Assembly (NCBI GenBank): GCA_037833965.1
Contig: AP031358.1
Location: 1,124,001 to 1,188,000, forward strand
Length of the DNA stretch: 64,000 nt
Reading direction: 5' to 3'
Source of the DNA: Marchantia polymorpha subsp. ruderalis
Taxonomy: Eukaryota > Streptophyta > Marchantiopsida > Marchantiales > Marchantiaceae
The first letter of the stretch is position 1. Every line of letters begins with the position of its first letter. The translations under genes were made by a program, and so were the position numbers. Under the pieces are notes generated by a model. That model searched no databases. It was not told the DNA's origin and was given only the letters and a program-made list of their open reading frames with translations. Below, piece after piece: positions 47,101 to 61,600 of this stretch.

Positions 47101-50100
47101 AGCGATAGTACTGCAGATTGCTGGAATATACCCTGCTAATGGCAGCTGTTTGCGAAATAAAAGCGAAGTGTTACTCTATCGATATGTGCATCTTTCATAT
47201 TATCGAGGTAGAAGCAGGGCAAAGTACAATAGCGAAAAAGGATGGAGCAATACGCGATCTGCTCTCCATCTCTTGTGAAGAAGAGGAGCGAGGTATCTCT
47301 CGCTAGGGAATACAGCAAATCTGTCTGGCGTCGTTTACGCTGGCTGTTGGTAATGTGAAATGGAATCTGAAAGTTCGGACATGCTGGATCTGACAGCCTT
47401 TCTGCTGGTCTTAGACTAAGTCATTCTGACATACTTTCAGGAGGTACCTATGCTCCTGTCGAGGAACATAGGTACCTTGACAACTTAAATGAATCGACTT
47501 CATTGTAAGTTCTCCCCTCAATGCAAGGAACTCATGTACTTCATGACATCTAACCGTTACGCAGTACATGTTGCTGAGGAGGATCTTGTGAGATCCTCCA
47601 CAGCAAATGCTCTTTGACTTGCATGCTGGGTTTCAAGTATGTGTGTTTTTGGACCACACCTGAAAGGTGAACGAGATACAATTCATACCCCAAGTACAAA
47701 GTAAAATGACAAATGGATGCAATTTTTATATTCAATGACAAAAAGAATTTGAAGCCCCGTTAGAGAGTGCAAAATGAAATGTATTGGCTTTAGGTCTATC
47801 ATTTGGGTTGGCACAATATGAGAATATATATATATATGAAGTAAACTAACTGACAAAAAACCTGAAGTTGTAATAATATAGATATAACACGAGGTCAAGA
47901 TACATACTCTTGATTTTACTATGAGTACATTGGGGAAAGAAAACTCAATCAAACTATTATTATAACACTCTTTATAACACTCTGTAACACAATATTATGC
48001 ATCTTTGTTAAAATTATAAATATATACAATTTTGAACATGGGGTGAAATCCCCAAGAAGATAAATTCTGAAAGATAATTTCTCAAACTTAAAACTTGAAT
48101 ATGCGTAGCAGTTGTCTAAGGTATGATATATCAAATCTGATCCCAATTCACTCCGTTTTAGACAAGAGATTTAGAGCAAACCATGACAAACAAGGTTTGA
48201 TACGAAGTATCTCTTTTGAGCACCAATGACGAACTAAATAAGTTACTCACTGAGAAATTAAGCAACTTTCTGCGAAATCATGAATTATATTAGTCAACAT
48301 GAAGTCACATGTTTTAATTGATATATTTGATTCACATATATAATACATTATCAATTTATTGACATATATCCTACTTGATATAATTTATATAAATTATACC
48401 AAACAAAACTTGAAGATGAGATTCAATTTGTCAAGATATCATAGAGTTTGATACATACATATTGATAGAGTTATACATATCTAGTTAAAATTGCTGTCTA
48501 TGAACTTTCAGTTAGAAGTAAATATTACATTTTCAGCACGCTAGATTAAATTTCTTGTATGCTATCAGAGGAAAATTATTAAAATATCTACATGGGTGTA
48601 TTCTCGAGCGTAAATCTCCGATTTCCATGGCGAGTTGTTCAAGGTTTAAATTCTACCCGAGAATCTCAAAGTTTCACTCAAATATTGAAAATCTGTTGGA
48701 TATAATTTTGACATTTTTGTAACAAAAATGGGGGAGAATATTATAGTAGAAGAAAAAAATTTAGTAGCTGCAAAGACTTTCATTAGCCATCGTATACCCA
48801 TGTTCCTTGTGGATCGTTGGTTTCATATTATTCGAATAAATTAGCTGATATAAGCTACATATCTCCTTGTGATGATATTGGAATCGAACTTTTACTTACT
48901 GTCTTGATGGAGTTTCATGAGTACTAACTCATCACATAGCTTGTCAAAGCACGATGTATCATCCTTTTTACTTATATATCAAGATTTTTCATGCAAAAGA
49001 GAGTTGAAAATTTTCTCAAATATTCATTTACCTGAAGAAAATTCACATCTATGATTGTAGAACCCACTTTCTCTTTCGAACTTAGCTTGCTCCAGCCGAT
49101 AGCCATGACTTATGATCGTACGAACTGTCCAGTACTTTGAGTATCAGATCACAAGAAAGTCAGCTATGATGCGATATGGACTCTTTGAACACCATGTAAT
49201 AAATATAAGCATGTGGGATAAACTTGAAATTAAACTTCGTTAACTTGATTCTGATTATTATCTGCCCCATGGCATTCACGCAGCAATTGAGCAATAGCAT
49301 CATCGGTTGAAAACTAATTCAAACGCACAAATCGCTAACATGAGTCAGATCTAGCATATTCCCTGACCAAATTTGTTTCGAATTCCAGACACCAGTGCTT
49401 GTTATTTATAATTCATCTTCTATCTATTCTTCACTTCTGACTAATCTTCCATTAAAAGTCCATGCCTCTATGTTCTTCTCGTTAGTTTGTATGATTACCC
49501 TTGTCAGATGATTATGTCGACCATTGGGTTACAGTAAGCAAAACCATTCAAGATAATAGATTCGAAAGTGTCTTGAATCAGATGTCGACTGAAAAGATTA
49601 TAATATGGAACTGGGCCAGTGTTTCTTCAGCCAAGCCTTATACCTACATCCTAACCAGTTTACAATTCGACAGACTCGACCGTGAGATCCTATGGAACTC
49701 GATGTGCTAAGACATAGGAAAAAGTGACCACGTTTGCAAAAGGGCGGTGATGTTGTAGACTGTTCAACAACAATTCCCTCGGCAAACTCATGCTTCGTTT
49801 ATTGACTTCCTGTCGCTTTTGAGCTGACAATTACAAATAGCATACCATGTACTGTTTGATTCATGACAGATGTTGCGTGCTGCGAGTTGAAAGTTCAAGG
49901 CTCTGTTGCCTTTAATTAATTGTTTTCACCTGTTATGAATCATCACGGCCCTTGCTTACAAGATTCATTTTGAAAATGAAAAGGTACGAATCAAAATCTG
50001 TCACTGTAGTTTTGTCCCGCTGTATCGAGGGAAACTTTTGATACCTCATGCTATCTCAGCTGCAAACAGAAAGTGTGAGATGCAAAGATATTTGCCCTAT

Positions 50101-50910
50101 CATCGACAAAGATTGTAGGCGCTCTTGTACTTCCGTTAGATGATCAAACAGACTAAAAAATTTGTCTGTTTTTGGTGAATCCTGCATTTATCACATTGTG
50201 CTGGATATACCTGCTTAAAGAATAACATGCCTGTCTGTTCATTCTCCCGAGTATCCAGCACTTACAGCTAGCTATGTCTGATGAATTCCAACAACAGTCA
50301 TCCACTTTGCAGTGTGGAAATAGTTCATGTAGCCAGATGTTAGCAGTACTGAAATCGAGAGACACCTCCAGACAGGACAAGATACAACCAGATTCATGTC
50401 GGCACTACTCCTCTTGAGCAATTGACAAGATCGTTTACTTTGATCAAACAGCTAATGACACGTTGTAAATGGTTGTGGATTACAGCAGGCCTTTGAATGT
50501 TTGCTGCAGCAGTGTTCACTTGACAGCAGACTTTGTCACTTTTAGCCGGGTTACGGAGTATAGTGAGGCTTTGTTGGCAGTAGGCGGAATTTTATGTCAA
50601 ACGATAGGTCGTCTTGGAAGATGTGCATGGGTCATCGGATTTCTGCTGTCGCGGCTAACAACGAATCGTCTGAAGAGGAAACAAACTTTTTTTTTTTCGG
50701 AGTTTTCATATTCTGCGCGTATTCTGCTTTACAGCCCTATCTGGCTTTATCTCTGCTCCTTCGGCATGCAAGACTTTGTGAACATCTGTTGGTTTGGTCC
50801 TGCGATTTTGATAATTCAGAATTTATTGTATTTACATTGCATAAGGGATTTTGAGGGACCAGCTAACTGCTGGACACGAGGGAAGAGAGTTCGCCTTGCA
50901 CAAGCTAAAA
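44194..50910. other. long intergenic region without a supported gene
   Basis: The start holds the 3' flank of the preceding gene. AT-rich blocks lie at 45850-46700 and 47700-49000. A coding-like fragment at 47012-47306 (plus) gives KAKCYSIDMCIFHIIEVEAG in one frame with an upstream stop; I do not recognise it. Hairpins lie at 47442-47477 (11-bp arms) and 47578-47599 (9-bp arms). The ATG frame at 50469-50936 is hydrophobic, spans a nine-T run and has no motif. Confidence 0.4.
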
Positions 50911-51342
50911 CTAAAATTTTTGGATGCCAACAATGAAGGATGTAGGAGACAAAATTAGCATCTTCATGGATACAATGATGGGTTGTTGGTGAAATTGTAC
51001 CATGAAGATCCAGAGAGATATATATCTTAGTTGCAAACCATCATGCTTCCTGTGTACGAGGAAGTAAGCATGTACAAACCAATGAGCGATTGAAATACCT
51101 GGCTGAAGAAATGTCTCTTGTCCAATCAAATTATCATAGCTATCAACTGTAGTGACCAAATACTGCACTCGAAAGAACAAACAGTGATCTGTATATGAAC
51201 CGGAAGGCAACCTTAGCAAGATCTTTCCTCGTACTCCCTCCACACTCTTGCTTGTTGTCCGGATTTGCCATCTCCACTTCTGCAAGTTAGATTGTATCAC
51301 TCCAATCCACTTTGCACGTATAGTGCTAAGAATGAAGTGCAC
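50911..51342 (-). pseudogene. retroelement polyprotein relic (protease-like region)
   Basis: On the minus strand an open stretch without ATG gives WRWQIRTTSKSVEGVRGKI, then RVQYLVTTVDSYDNLIGQE, then PGISIAHWF and LRYISLW. The order V-x-TYD-xL-IG-x-E followed by a W-containing segment resembles the aspartic-protease C-terminal part of polyproteins in bryophyte and algal retroelement-like genes as I recall them. No LTRs or reverse transcriptase were found nearby, so it is an isolated fragment. The assignment is tentative. Confidence 0.4.
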
Positions 51343-54300
51343 AGATCATGTTTCCAATAATACCACCTTCGGTCAAAATCCTTCACCACTGTTGTCAACA
51401 AGTGCATTAGTAGTAGAAGTGAATAACCTGTCGTTGAACTACACCTTAAATAATTGTCAAATATTTATCAATTTTTAGAAATGCACAATAATCCAACTAC
51501 TATTTACTAATTAACATGTCTTCATGAGGTGTAGCTTTAGATTTTCTGTCCATGGATTTTGTGTGCTTTAAAGCATTAGAATCATTTACAATAGCATAAT
51601 AGTATTGTATGTAGCATTAAGGATTTCACTAAATTTCTCAAAGATGCCTATGGAACTAGTCTACTCCATGGTTGTTGACAAAAGTATAGGAAAAGTTATC
51701 GGCAGAAAAATATAAGTGATATAACCCACCATGTAGTAAGGAACTTATTTGCAAGATGTTCGAACAATTATATCTTGGGTTGGTTGGTCAGAGAAGTTTG
51801 TTGTGCTACTTCGATGTGCGGGAAAATAGATATGGGTGGTGTATTACCTAAAATATTTAGTCCCGATATTGTTTGAGTGAATTAGATATAAGATTACTCA
51901 CATACCTTTGTTATAGATGAGCTCGCTCTTGCGAGTTGTTTGAGAGGAAAATAGATATTTTCTTCTCAAACAAGATCATTTTCTCTATAAAAACATTTAC
52001 TCTATTCAAACATCAAGCAATAAATCTGCCAATATGATGAACATATTGGTTTCAATTGTTGTACCCATAATCTTTAGGTTATCTTGGCAGCCTTCCTCAA
52101 GTCCGGAATGTGAGATTTTTATCTTTGAGAAAAAAACTGACCTATACTTTTGATTCAGGCTTGTACCTCTGCCCATCCAATATCACATTTATAAGGTAAG
52201 CACCTCCTGTCCACTTAGTTCATCAGTGACCCAAAGGCCATACCTGTTGTGCGCGTTGTAATAGTCGTTTTGAAAAAAAAAAATCTGCGAGTATAGCATG
52301 ATGAGCCCAAGTTACGGCAGCTTTACAAAAGACTTCATGTTATTGAACACATGTGTCGATGGAATACGGTTCAGTTTACAATATATGTCAAAGTTCAAAG
52401 TTTGAAATCTTGTGAGATAAGAAAATTTGTTATGCATACAATATTATCCATCATTCTCTAATATATTTAGCAAATTTCATTACATTCTCAAGAAATAAAT
52501 ACAAGTTCAACCGTTTTCATACTTCTCAATTCACAACATGCAATAATGAACTTCAACATTCAATCATCAACAACATCTCTTTAGGAGTAAAATCAAGAAA
52601 CAAAAATATCAAAAATGTGAAATGATCAATAAGCATCTAAAAATTGTGTTCAAAATCCATCATTTTATTACCAAGATCTAGTTATGTTAAATTAAAAATT
52701 CAACAAAATACTTTCAACTTCAAGTCTTAAAAATATCTCTTCTAACAAATGAAAAAATTTAAAATAATACAATATAGCTTAAAAATTTTATAAAAATTTA
52801 AAGATTAGTCTTTGCATTACATTTTATTATGAATTATACTAATTTTCATATAAAATTTCTCTTGCATGAACATAATATGTTGAATTTAATGCACTTGAAA
52901 ATTAAACCTAGAAATTCGTGAATTTTTTAACAATTTCTTAAGAGTTTGCATATATCATATTACTTATGACTAAAAAAATTGTCAAATCTTAATTTAAATA
53001 CTCATGCAATAAGTTATCAATCACTGCACTAATACTAAAAACAGTTTACGTTTAGATCTGAAAAAAAAAACAATTGTATTCAAATTCAAGGATTTTTTTT
53101 TAAATAATTTACAATGAAAAGATTAAAGTTTCACCAATATGTTGCATTTTTTATTATGTCAAAATATTATATTTCACACCACACAAAAATTAGTAACATC
53201 TTTTGTTTCTTGGAAGAAAACTCAACAAAACATCATTGATGATTCATTTTGCTTCCAATGTAAATAATTGATAGATAAATATTATGTCAATAATTTTGCA
53301 GCTCAAGCTTATGTCATTCATCATTCATTTATATTTCATCAAATGAATTTAATTTCTGATCATTAAATTTTTTCTAGTTCTAGGAATTAACAATTTATAT
53401 ATTGAAGCCATCATCTCATTTTATAAACAAATTTTCTTTTCAATCAAGATCTCAGCTTCTCAACATGCAACATAAACTTTCAAAAAAAATATCACATCAA
53501 AAACATAACACTTTAATGATCTGTATAGTAAGACAACTTCATCAACTAAACTAGTTTGAAATTTTACATTGTACAGTTTAGAATTTTGTATCATAATATA
53601 TCATGGAATACAACATGATACTTTTATAGAAGAAAATGAAGCATCATCTCATGTAAATTGCAATTTGTATGATATTTTTAAAAATCTAGTTCTGTTTTTT
53701 TTCTTTAGAAACGATTCTAACAGAAATTGTAATAAATATCAAACTTTAAATTAAATGAAAAAAATTCGGCAAAAAACTTGGATGTTCTTTTGGCAAATAA
53801 CAACAATTATTCAAGTTGAAAGCATGTCAAATAATAATAAACCTTGTGAAATTTTGTTATATTTTGGTAGAAAGGTTTTTATATCCAAATTAGTTATTGA
53901 TGTGTATTTGTACAAACATAAGAGCAAATATATATTCAAATAATATCAAAAAGTTTCAATATCTGCTATAAATTTTGATCTATGAACGTGATTTTATGCA
54001 ACATCATGTTATACTTAGAAATATGACAAAAACCTTACCATGTCTAAGTTTCAAAATCTACTCGTAATTTTCAACTATTCAAAATATGTGATAAATTACT
54101 CAATAATGATAAAAATTAACAAGATGTTCAAAATTTTAATCTTCATTTTTTATAAAGATATCAAGAATAATGCATATGATTGAGAATATATCCAAAAAAG
54201 TCAAGTGCAATATCACAGATGGGTTGACAAATCAGATTAATGAAGAGTACAACTAAAATGTCATATCACAATCTACAAATAGAAGAGCATAGTCTAAGAT

Positions 54301-55200
54301 AATGATCAAATTCATAGTTTCTATCTCAAATTAGATGTAAAACAAATTATCATATCCAAATTGAAATAGTAGTATATCATTGTAAAGCACATCTCTTGAA
54401 GTTGGATATGAGATCTAAATGTACCAAGATACCACATCATCAAGACTTCAAACTTCAAGAATTGAGTTTTCTAGTAACAACAGACATTTTAAGAAAATTG
54501 TTAAATCTGATCTCCGAATCAATCAAGAAAACCAGAAATTAAGTACGGTTTAGATGTATAATCAAGACTCCGAAAGTAAAAATAAAGTCTAAAAAAGCAT
54601 AATGCACCCGAGATATTGAAATAATAGATTGTGAATTTCCAAATCAAGTGGATGTAGATAAGTGGTGTTCTTCTTAGACATGGGTAGCCATGCAGATATC
54701 TTCACTTTCAGGCACGTGCCTGATCCACTTCGCATATTCAGCCAATTCTAGCTCGAAAGATGCCGGAAGCATCTACAGATCTTTTCCCCGGTCCTCAACC
54801 TAATCAGAGACTACAACGTGGAGTCTTGTTCCGTCTCGGAAGCAACCGGATTCGCCGATAGAAGAGCAGCCGGAAAACCCTGACGTCGCTTGCAATCGAT
54901 CGAGCTTTTCGTGCAGCGGCTCACTATCGCCACGAGCAGAAGTTTGTCTGAACATTCGCTCACCCTCCAGATCGCCGCGCCCCGAAGCCCCCAGTTCAGC
55001 ACCAGTCGTCTGCACGAACGAGCCTTGCTGCTTGCGTGTTGCTTCTTGCGAGTACCGGTATTTCATTTTGAAGATTCAAAGCTGCGCAGGGTAATTTCTC
55101 TCGATCCAGCATCAAATTGGGATCGAAATTTTGATAATCTCTTCTGCTAAACGTGAAGGTGATAGAGTTGCAGATGACGGGTATCAGATTTTCTCTGTCA
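51343..55200. other. AT-rich spacer
   Basis: From 52300 to 54650 the sequence is very AT-rich and shows no coding signal. A near-perfect hairpin (16-bp arms, one mismatch, 2-nt loop) lies at 51938-51971. Composition rises at about 54700, ahead of the small gene below. The minus frames at 54800-55066 and 54996-55436 overlap that gene's promoter and lack motifs. Confidence 0.5.
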
Positions 55201-55383
55201 TGTTGGGAGGGTGTTTCTAGGAAAAAGCCAGAGTCTGTGTCCTTTAGAGAACTTGTGTTTGAACTCTTTGTCCTTGTTTCTGTGCAGATCTCCTGCAATC
55301 GTCGATACTTCTCACGCGTCGAGACCCACTGAACCATTTTTCCTTCCGTTGCGATCTCAGATTCTGAACTTGTGCCGATTGCG

Positions 55384-55611
55384 ATGGCCTCGATTTTGGG
55401 TAGCTGTGGCAGAGTCGGACTTGTAACCGTGAGCATAGGTTATATGGCAGCACGGATGACCGCGGCTGTTGCATATACCAATTCCAGCAGAAAGGACTTT
55501 ACGCTGAGTGATCAGACAGGCCCGAATACGAGCAAGCCGTGCTCGAAGAATTTACATGATTCCTCCTCAGAACGGGGTGTGGAAACGGCTCTTCAAACCG
55601 CTTTGAGATGA
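55384..55611 (+). CDS. possible small protein with a hydrophobic N-terminus (75 residues)
   Basis: The start ATG at 55384 has a strong context (GCGATGGCC). The first 35 residues are hydrophobic and small-residue rich (GRVGLVTVSIGYMAARMTAA), which could be a membrane segment or an organelle-targeting sequence; the rest is polar (Ser/Thr/Lys). A TTCTGTGCAG acceptor ending at 55287 suggests a leader intron, and the GC-richer setting matches the other gene islands. A longer minus-strand frame overlaps (54996-55436) but is less protein-like. I do not recognise the family, and later exons may be missing. Confidence 0.4.
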   Translation: MASILGSCGRVGLVTVSIGYMAARMTAAVAYTNSSRKDFTLSDQTGPNTSKPCSKNLHDSSSERGVETALQTALR

Positions 55612-58600
55612 TACCACTCAGCTACATGGCATCCTCTTGAATTAAGTCGGGGAAAATATGATGAGTCTGATTAGAAGTGATTTCTATCATCAAAACACTG
55701 ATATCATATGATTCCTCTTATGCCCTGGGAGGCCTCCGATTCGTAGAATCACAAACTTGTTTAGTAAAGAGGTAGGATAGAATATAGTTACATAATAGAG
55801 CGGTACCAACAACTCTGCAGAGAATGTACCCTGTTGTTCCAGTTTGTCGGACAACAAGGGCACATAAACCACAGCCCTGGAGATGGCAAGGGAAGGTACA
55901 TTCTCATTAGCATTCGATCTTGGTGCTTGCAACCGTGTATCATAACAGGTCCATTGTGTGGAGCTCAGAAGTAAATGATATGGCTTCGCACCATCGTTTA
56001 TAATATGAACGTTCCTTGAAGTAGGTTTGGGGCCGAACAAGACATTGTCCAGTCTCACTTGCACATTGCCTTCCCATGCTTTAAAGTTGAATGATATTTA
56101 TCAGCTGACTCTTAACAGGCATGGCTGATTACACTTCAGTCGTATGACATGATAGTACTTGAATGGTAGAGGTGCTGAATCGACATTGCTGAGTATGTGT
56201 ATGTTTCTGCCCTTGAGTCAAGTTATTCAGGATCGATATGTCAGTGTTACTGTCTTATTGAAGCTAATGCAGATGGAAAACACCAGACACGTACTAACAT
56301 AGAAGTGGTGGGAGAGATTGATGTGATGTTGTTTTTGAGATAAACCGTACTTATGTTTGTCATGCTTGCTGGATTCGAATGAAACAAGAGAATAAAATAT
56401 AACAGGAATAGAAGCACTGATGATCTCTTATATGCACATGGACATTTAGAATGAACAGAGCTTACATGGCTAAAGATGTTATGATCGTTGAAATCGAAGC
56501 CAAAAAATTACTTTCTCAGTTTCTGGTTGAATCTAGAGGTCCTCCTCCATATCCAGAAGTCAGACATCCTATTCAAACACTCAATGGGTGAAGTGACACC
56601 TCAGTGACAATATGTAACCAGGCAGTTTGGGACAATTAAAACATCTGGAAAAAGTAATGACTTATTGAACCTCAACACAATTTCTTGTTTTCTGCTCGAA
56701 AACCAACATCATGCTACGAATATCTTGCAAAAAACTCGGCATCACAAACTAGAACTACTCCACTAGCAAGCATGGATACTCAAATTTCAATCTACATTTT
56801 TTAACTTTTCTCATTATAAGCTTGATCCAAATTTAACCACAAACAATCCATACTTGTCAATAAATTTTCTCTTGAGGGATAACTTTAATATCAAAAAATG
56901 TATAATGGTTGATGAAATCAACACACTCTAAATAATAACGCTTATTATTTTAAGTAAAAAAATTATAAAAAAATCCAGTGATATAAATATTAGTAATGTA
57001 ATTCAAAACCAGAAAAAATAATAATTTACTTTATGAGAATTGAAAAAATATTGTATCAGATTATATCTTAAAAATATCAATTCATCAAATTTAAACATAT
57101 AAGTCAAAATTTTTTCCTTTTATTATAAGAAATAACAACAATTTAAATTTGATCTTAATATTTAGATGTGAATGTTTTATGAAAGAAAAAATTTCAACAT
57201 AAATCTGAAAGATTAATATAATGATGTATTAATTTTTGGATTTGAGATCTGAAATAGTACCATGGAAATTTTGATTATATGAAAAAAACACCCTGACAAT
57301 AAAATTATTATGAGTTAATTTAGATTTTGATAGAATTTGGTATACTTAATCATCATTATGTAATCAAGTTAGCGTGCAATTACATGAAAAATGTTCTATC
57401 TATCTTTCAAGCACAAAATCAACAGAGTATTGTGTTTCCATGAATGTAACATCAATTAGTTGTCAACAATTTGTTATGTGAATATGTTGATTGTTTGAAT
57501 AATTATTTTCACAATCGTTAGATGGTGTCAAATTAGAAGTTTCATGTTTTAATCTGCTACCAAGTGAAAGATTGAGAAATTTAAAGAGCTTATCACATTA
57601 TCAAAAATTAATCATGAAAACTTACCATACTTCATCTCTTTGTAGCCAAATATTTGACTACAACATCATTAAATTTAGAATTGCAAACTACTATGCTGAA
57701 TCATTAATAATATTACATCTACATACAATTTAGCAAAAACATGTTTCATGCTAAAAGATCAAAATAATTGATCACATTAATTCAAAAAAATGATTCAATT
57801 AAATGAAACCTTGTTTTTTAATGACATTATAATTTTGAACTCTTGTTTACTCAATTTCTATAATGCATAATTTTAAATATCTTGCATAAGAGCTAGACCT
57901 AGCTAATTGGGCTGTTTATAAAATGAGTATTAGATCATAATTAGCAAAATTAGATGCAATTTTTTTTCACTTTGCTGACATCATAATCTTGACATTAAAA
58001 TATTTTCACTGATCTTTTGCTTCAATTTAAACCAATCAACTTTCAATGAATTTGGAACTTGTTTAGTTAATTGAATTTTTAAAATAATCTTGATTTTTAA
58101 CAATGCAATTAAATAGCATCTTGGGTTGAACATACTAAAAATGTGCAAAAGTAAATACTTTGAAATAGAAGTTTCATAATTGGATTGTACTTTGATTTGA
58201 CGTATTAACAAAAATTATACTCAAAGAGTAGAAATTTTATAGCGGCTAACACTGAAAATTTAATATTGTGTGTGTTGGAGTTTGAAATATAATCTAAAGA
58301 TTATAAATTTAATCTGAATTCCTCCATTTTTTAACATATAGAGTAAATGCAATGCTACAATGTGTTTTGAAATATACATTTTTTTTATCTCAAATTTAAT
58401 AAAGTTAATTTGAAAATCATCAAGACTTTGACCGTGAAAAAAAATTATTCAATGGTATGGTTAGAGTATATTGAAACAAAACTAGGAGATGAAAGATCTG
58501 AAGTAAGGGAGCAAATTACTTGATATAAAACTTTTGTAACACAAAACAATTCTTGGGATCCCACCAACGTCACACCACTACCCATAATGTAATATTGGTC

Positions 58601-61600
58601 AAAGTTCTGGTAGCATATTATTTTTAAAATAGAAAGCGATTTTAAGAAGTAAGACAATGAGGCATACTTAGAGACGCATGTTAAGGGAATAAGGAGTAAC
58701 AAGCAAGAGCAAAGCAGGACTGAGAAGAAGACCCGAAAAACTTTGGAAGTCATAAACATAAGTAAGAGATGACAACAAGTGATATAAGTGAAAAGGGGCA
58801 AGAGAATGTGAGTAGAAAGGGAGTTGGTAGAAAGAAGAATATGAGAATGAAACATTCATGTTTGTAGCAAGTGCTTGCCATTTGAAACAAAGTTTAATGG
58901 AAGAACTACATACTACAGAAGAAAGCAAATTGTGTTGCTGTCGTTGTTTCTGCTTGTTAGTTTAGTCCTATTTATTTGGTGTCACCTCTGTCTGTTTCTT
59001 CCTTGAATGGTGCGAGTGAATTGCAAATTGATTTTGCACGCCGTGAAAACTTTGGATCTCATGAGACTCGTCAAGAAAGAAAGAAGTGAGAATCAGACTT
59101 CCATGTTGACAATTGTTCTCAATCTCGTTGATTGTCATGAAGAAGCAACGAGCAAAGTATTAAAAACGTACCAGAAAAAAAATAATGACGGCAAGACAAG
59201 AAAAATGTAGTATTTAGAGAGTGAATCTAAACATCATTTTTGTACTTCGTGAATGACACGACGATATGAGGTTACCTCCATCTCACACTATAACTGCAAA
59301 CTATAATCCAATATGAGCAGTTACTCCTCCACACCATAGTTGCCAACTATATGGTTACAAGAATTTTGTTTAAAACATGAATGACAATGTGTTGTTGATG
59401 GGGTTACTTCGGGTAAATAGATATGTGTTGGATCCAAGAATGTGTTTTGTGTTACACAAGGATACCATCAAGTAATTTTACGAAGCAATAAGAAGAAGTT
59501 GAGTGTGATTTTTTTGGTTGAAATGTACAAACCAAGAATTAGTAATGATATGTAGATTGTGAAGGAAACAACAAAACATATAGTAGCATAAACAAGTAAA
59601 ACATTCAAAAAATAACTTGTTCAAAATCACTCTATGTCTTAGTTTTATTTGATTGAAAAAACTATGATTAGTTAGTATTTTTAATCTTTCAGAATACATA
59701 ATAATCAATTGTGATCACGATAATGAAAATCTCAATTTTTATTGTAACAATTTTACGTTTTTATGTAATAGCTTCAAAATGTATATAATCTATTTCTCTG
59801 TGTAATGTATGTTTTGTGAATGTGTTAATGGTGTAAATGATTGAATTTAGTACTTTATTATTATGAACAAACTCATTATATCAACTATGATGAAAATCAA
59901 TTTAACAATTATTAATATTGAAAAAAAAACAAAAAATTTACTTTTAAATATAGTTAATTTTAATAATATTTTTTAATTTACTAATATTTCAAAGGTTAAA
60001 AATAATTTTATAGAGAAAAAAAATGTTCTTATATTTAATTTTAGTAACTGAATAAATAAGTAAAAACGATTAAAGAATAAAATTTCATTAGATTGAATTT
60101 ATTGCAGAATATAAATATAATACAAATCAAAAAAATCTTCACAACACACAAAATATATTATTTAAAGTACCTTGAAATCTCGATTATCAGAACTTTTGAA
60201 TAAAGAGCTTGATAAATTTGAGTCAAATAAATTCTGACCTTAGCTTACAAAAATGATTATAATTATTTTTCATATAAAATAAATTTTATTAATTTTCTAA
60301 TGATTAAATAATAAACACATTTGCCATTATCTGATAAGGAAAAATATTGAACTTGATTATATATAGTATAATAACTGTAATAATCGAAAATTTTAGTTTC
60401 AACTAAATCAAATCAAATATATTGATTAATTTTTTATAATTTTTTAATACATTTTATAGTGGAGAAAAAATATAATTTTTTAATTAAATTATATTGAAAA
60501 AAACTAAAAAAAATTTCAGCAATAGAAAAAATAATTGATGAAATTTCTTTGCATTGCACTGAGTATTAAGTTTTTGTATTTAAAAAACTGATAAGTAGGA
60601 AATAATATCAAGTATAATATATAAGATTAAAAGTGTAAGTTGATTATTAGAAAATCTTACTTTCAAACTTGCATACAACAAATTTTCTTGTTTAATAGAA
60701 ATATTAGAAATATTTTTAAGATAAATAAAGAAATTTTAAAATTTAATCTTTTTTAATGAATTTGAAGAATGCATATTTCACATCTTGTATTCATATGTTT
60801 AAAACATTTACATGAATCATGAATAAGTAATAATATCATTTAATATCACACAAAAATTTACAAGCACATATGTTTTGACAAATTCAGATACTTGTGATAT
60901 GAAATATTGTAAATATATAATTGTTGAGTGAAAAATTACATGTTGACTAATGATGAATTATACCTTATGTTTTCATTTGTAGTAGACTATCTATCACATT
61001 GTATTTCTCTTTATAGATTTTTTGACTTTCTATTAAATTGATATGTTTTCAATGTTATGCAACATTTGTATTTAAAATAATTTTTTATTCATGCTGCATT
61101 TCTTTTTCAAATTTATTCTATGTTTAAATACATGATTCAACATTTTGAACCTCAATAAAGTTTTTTAAATCCACTATAATTTCAAAGAATGTCATTATGT
61201 TTGAATGACATTGACGTTTAACTATATATCATTGCAACGTCATTGTTTTGCTAGCCAAACATTAGGTCTACTGTTTTTTTCATCAAATATATTCTTGGTT
61301 ATTCTACTATGGTATAATAAGAAAATTTTGTGACATTTTATTTCATCAAGATCTGATTGTCTCTGTCCATATTATCATCAATTGTAATATGATCACATTT
61401 CATGCAAAAGGACGTGATTTTAATTCGAGATCAGATAGAAAATTGAAAATTTTACATATAATGTATAGACATTTTTAATTGAATAATAAGTTCATTCCAG
61501 TGAACTTTTTATATATAAACATTTATTATCATTAGGATGTACTGGATGTTCAAGGTTAATATACAAGTAAAAGGAGTACTGTCGGTATATATCATTCATT

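Noticed and set aside
50469..50936. 155-codon ATG-started plus-strand frame
   Set aside because: It is hydrophobic, crosses a nine-T run, has no motif and overlaps the edge of the better-supported minus-strand relic.
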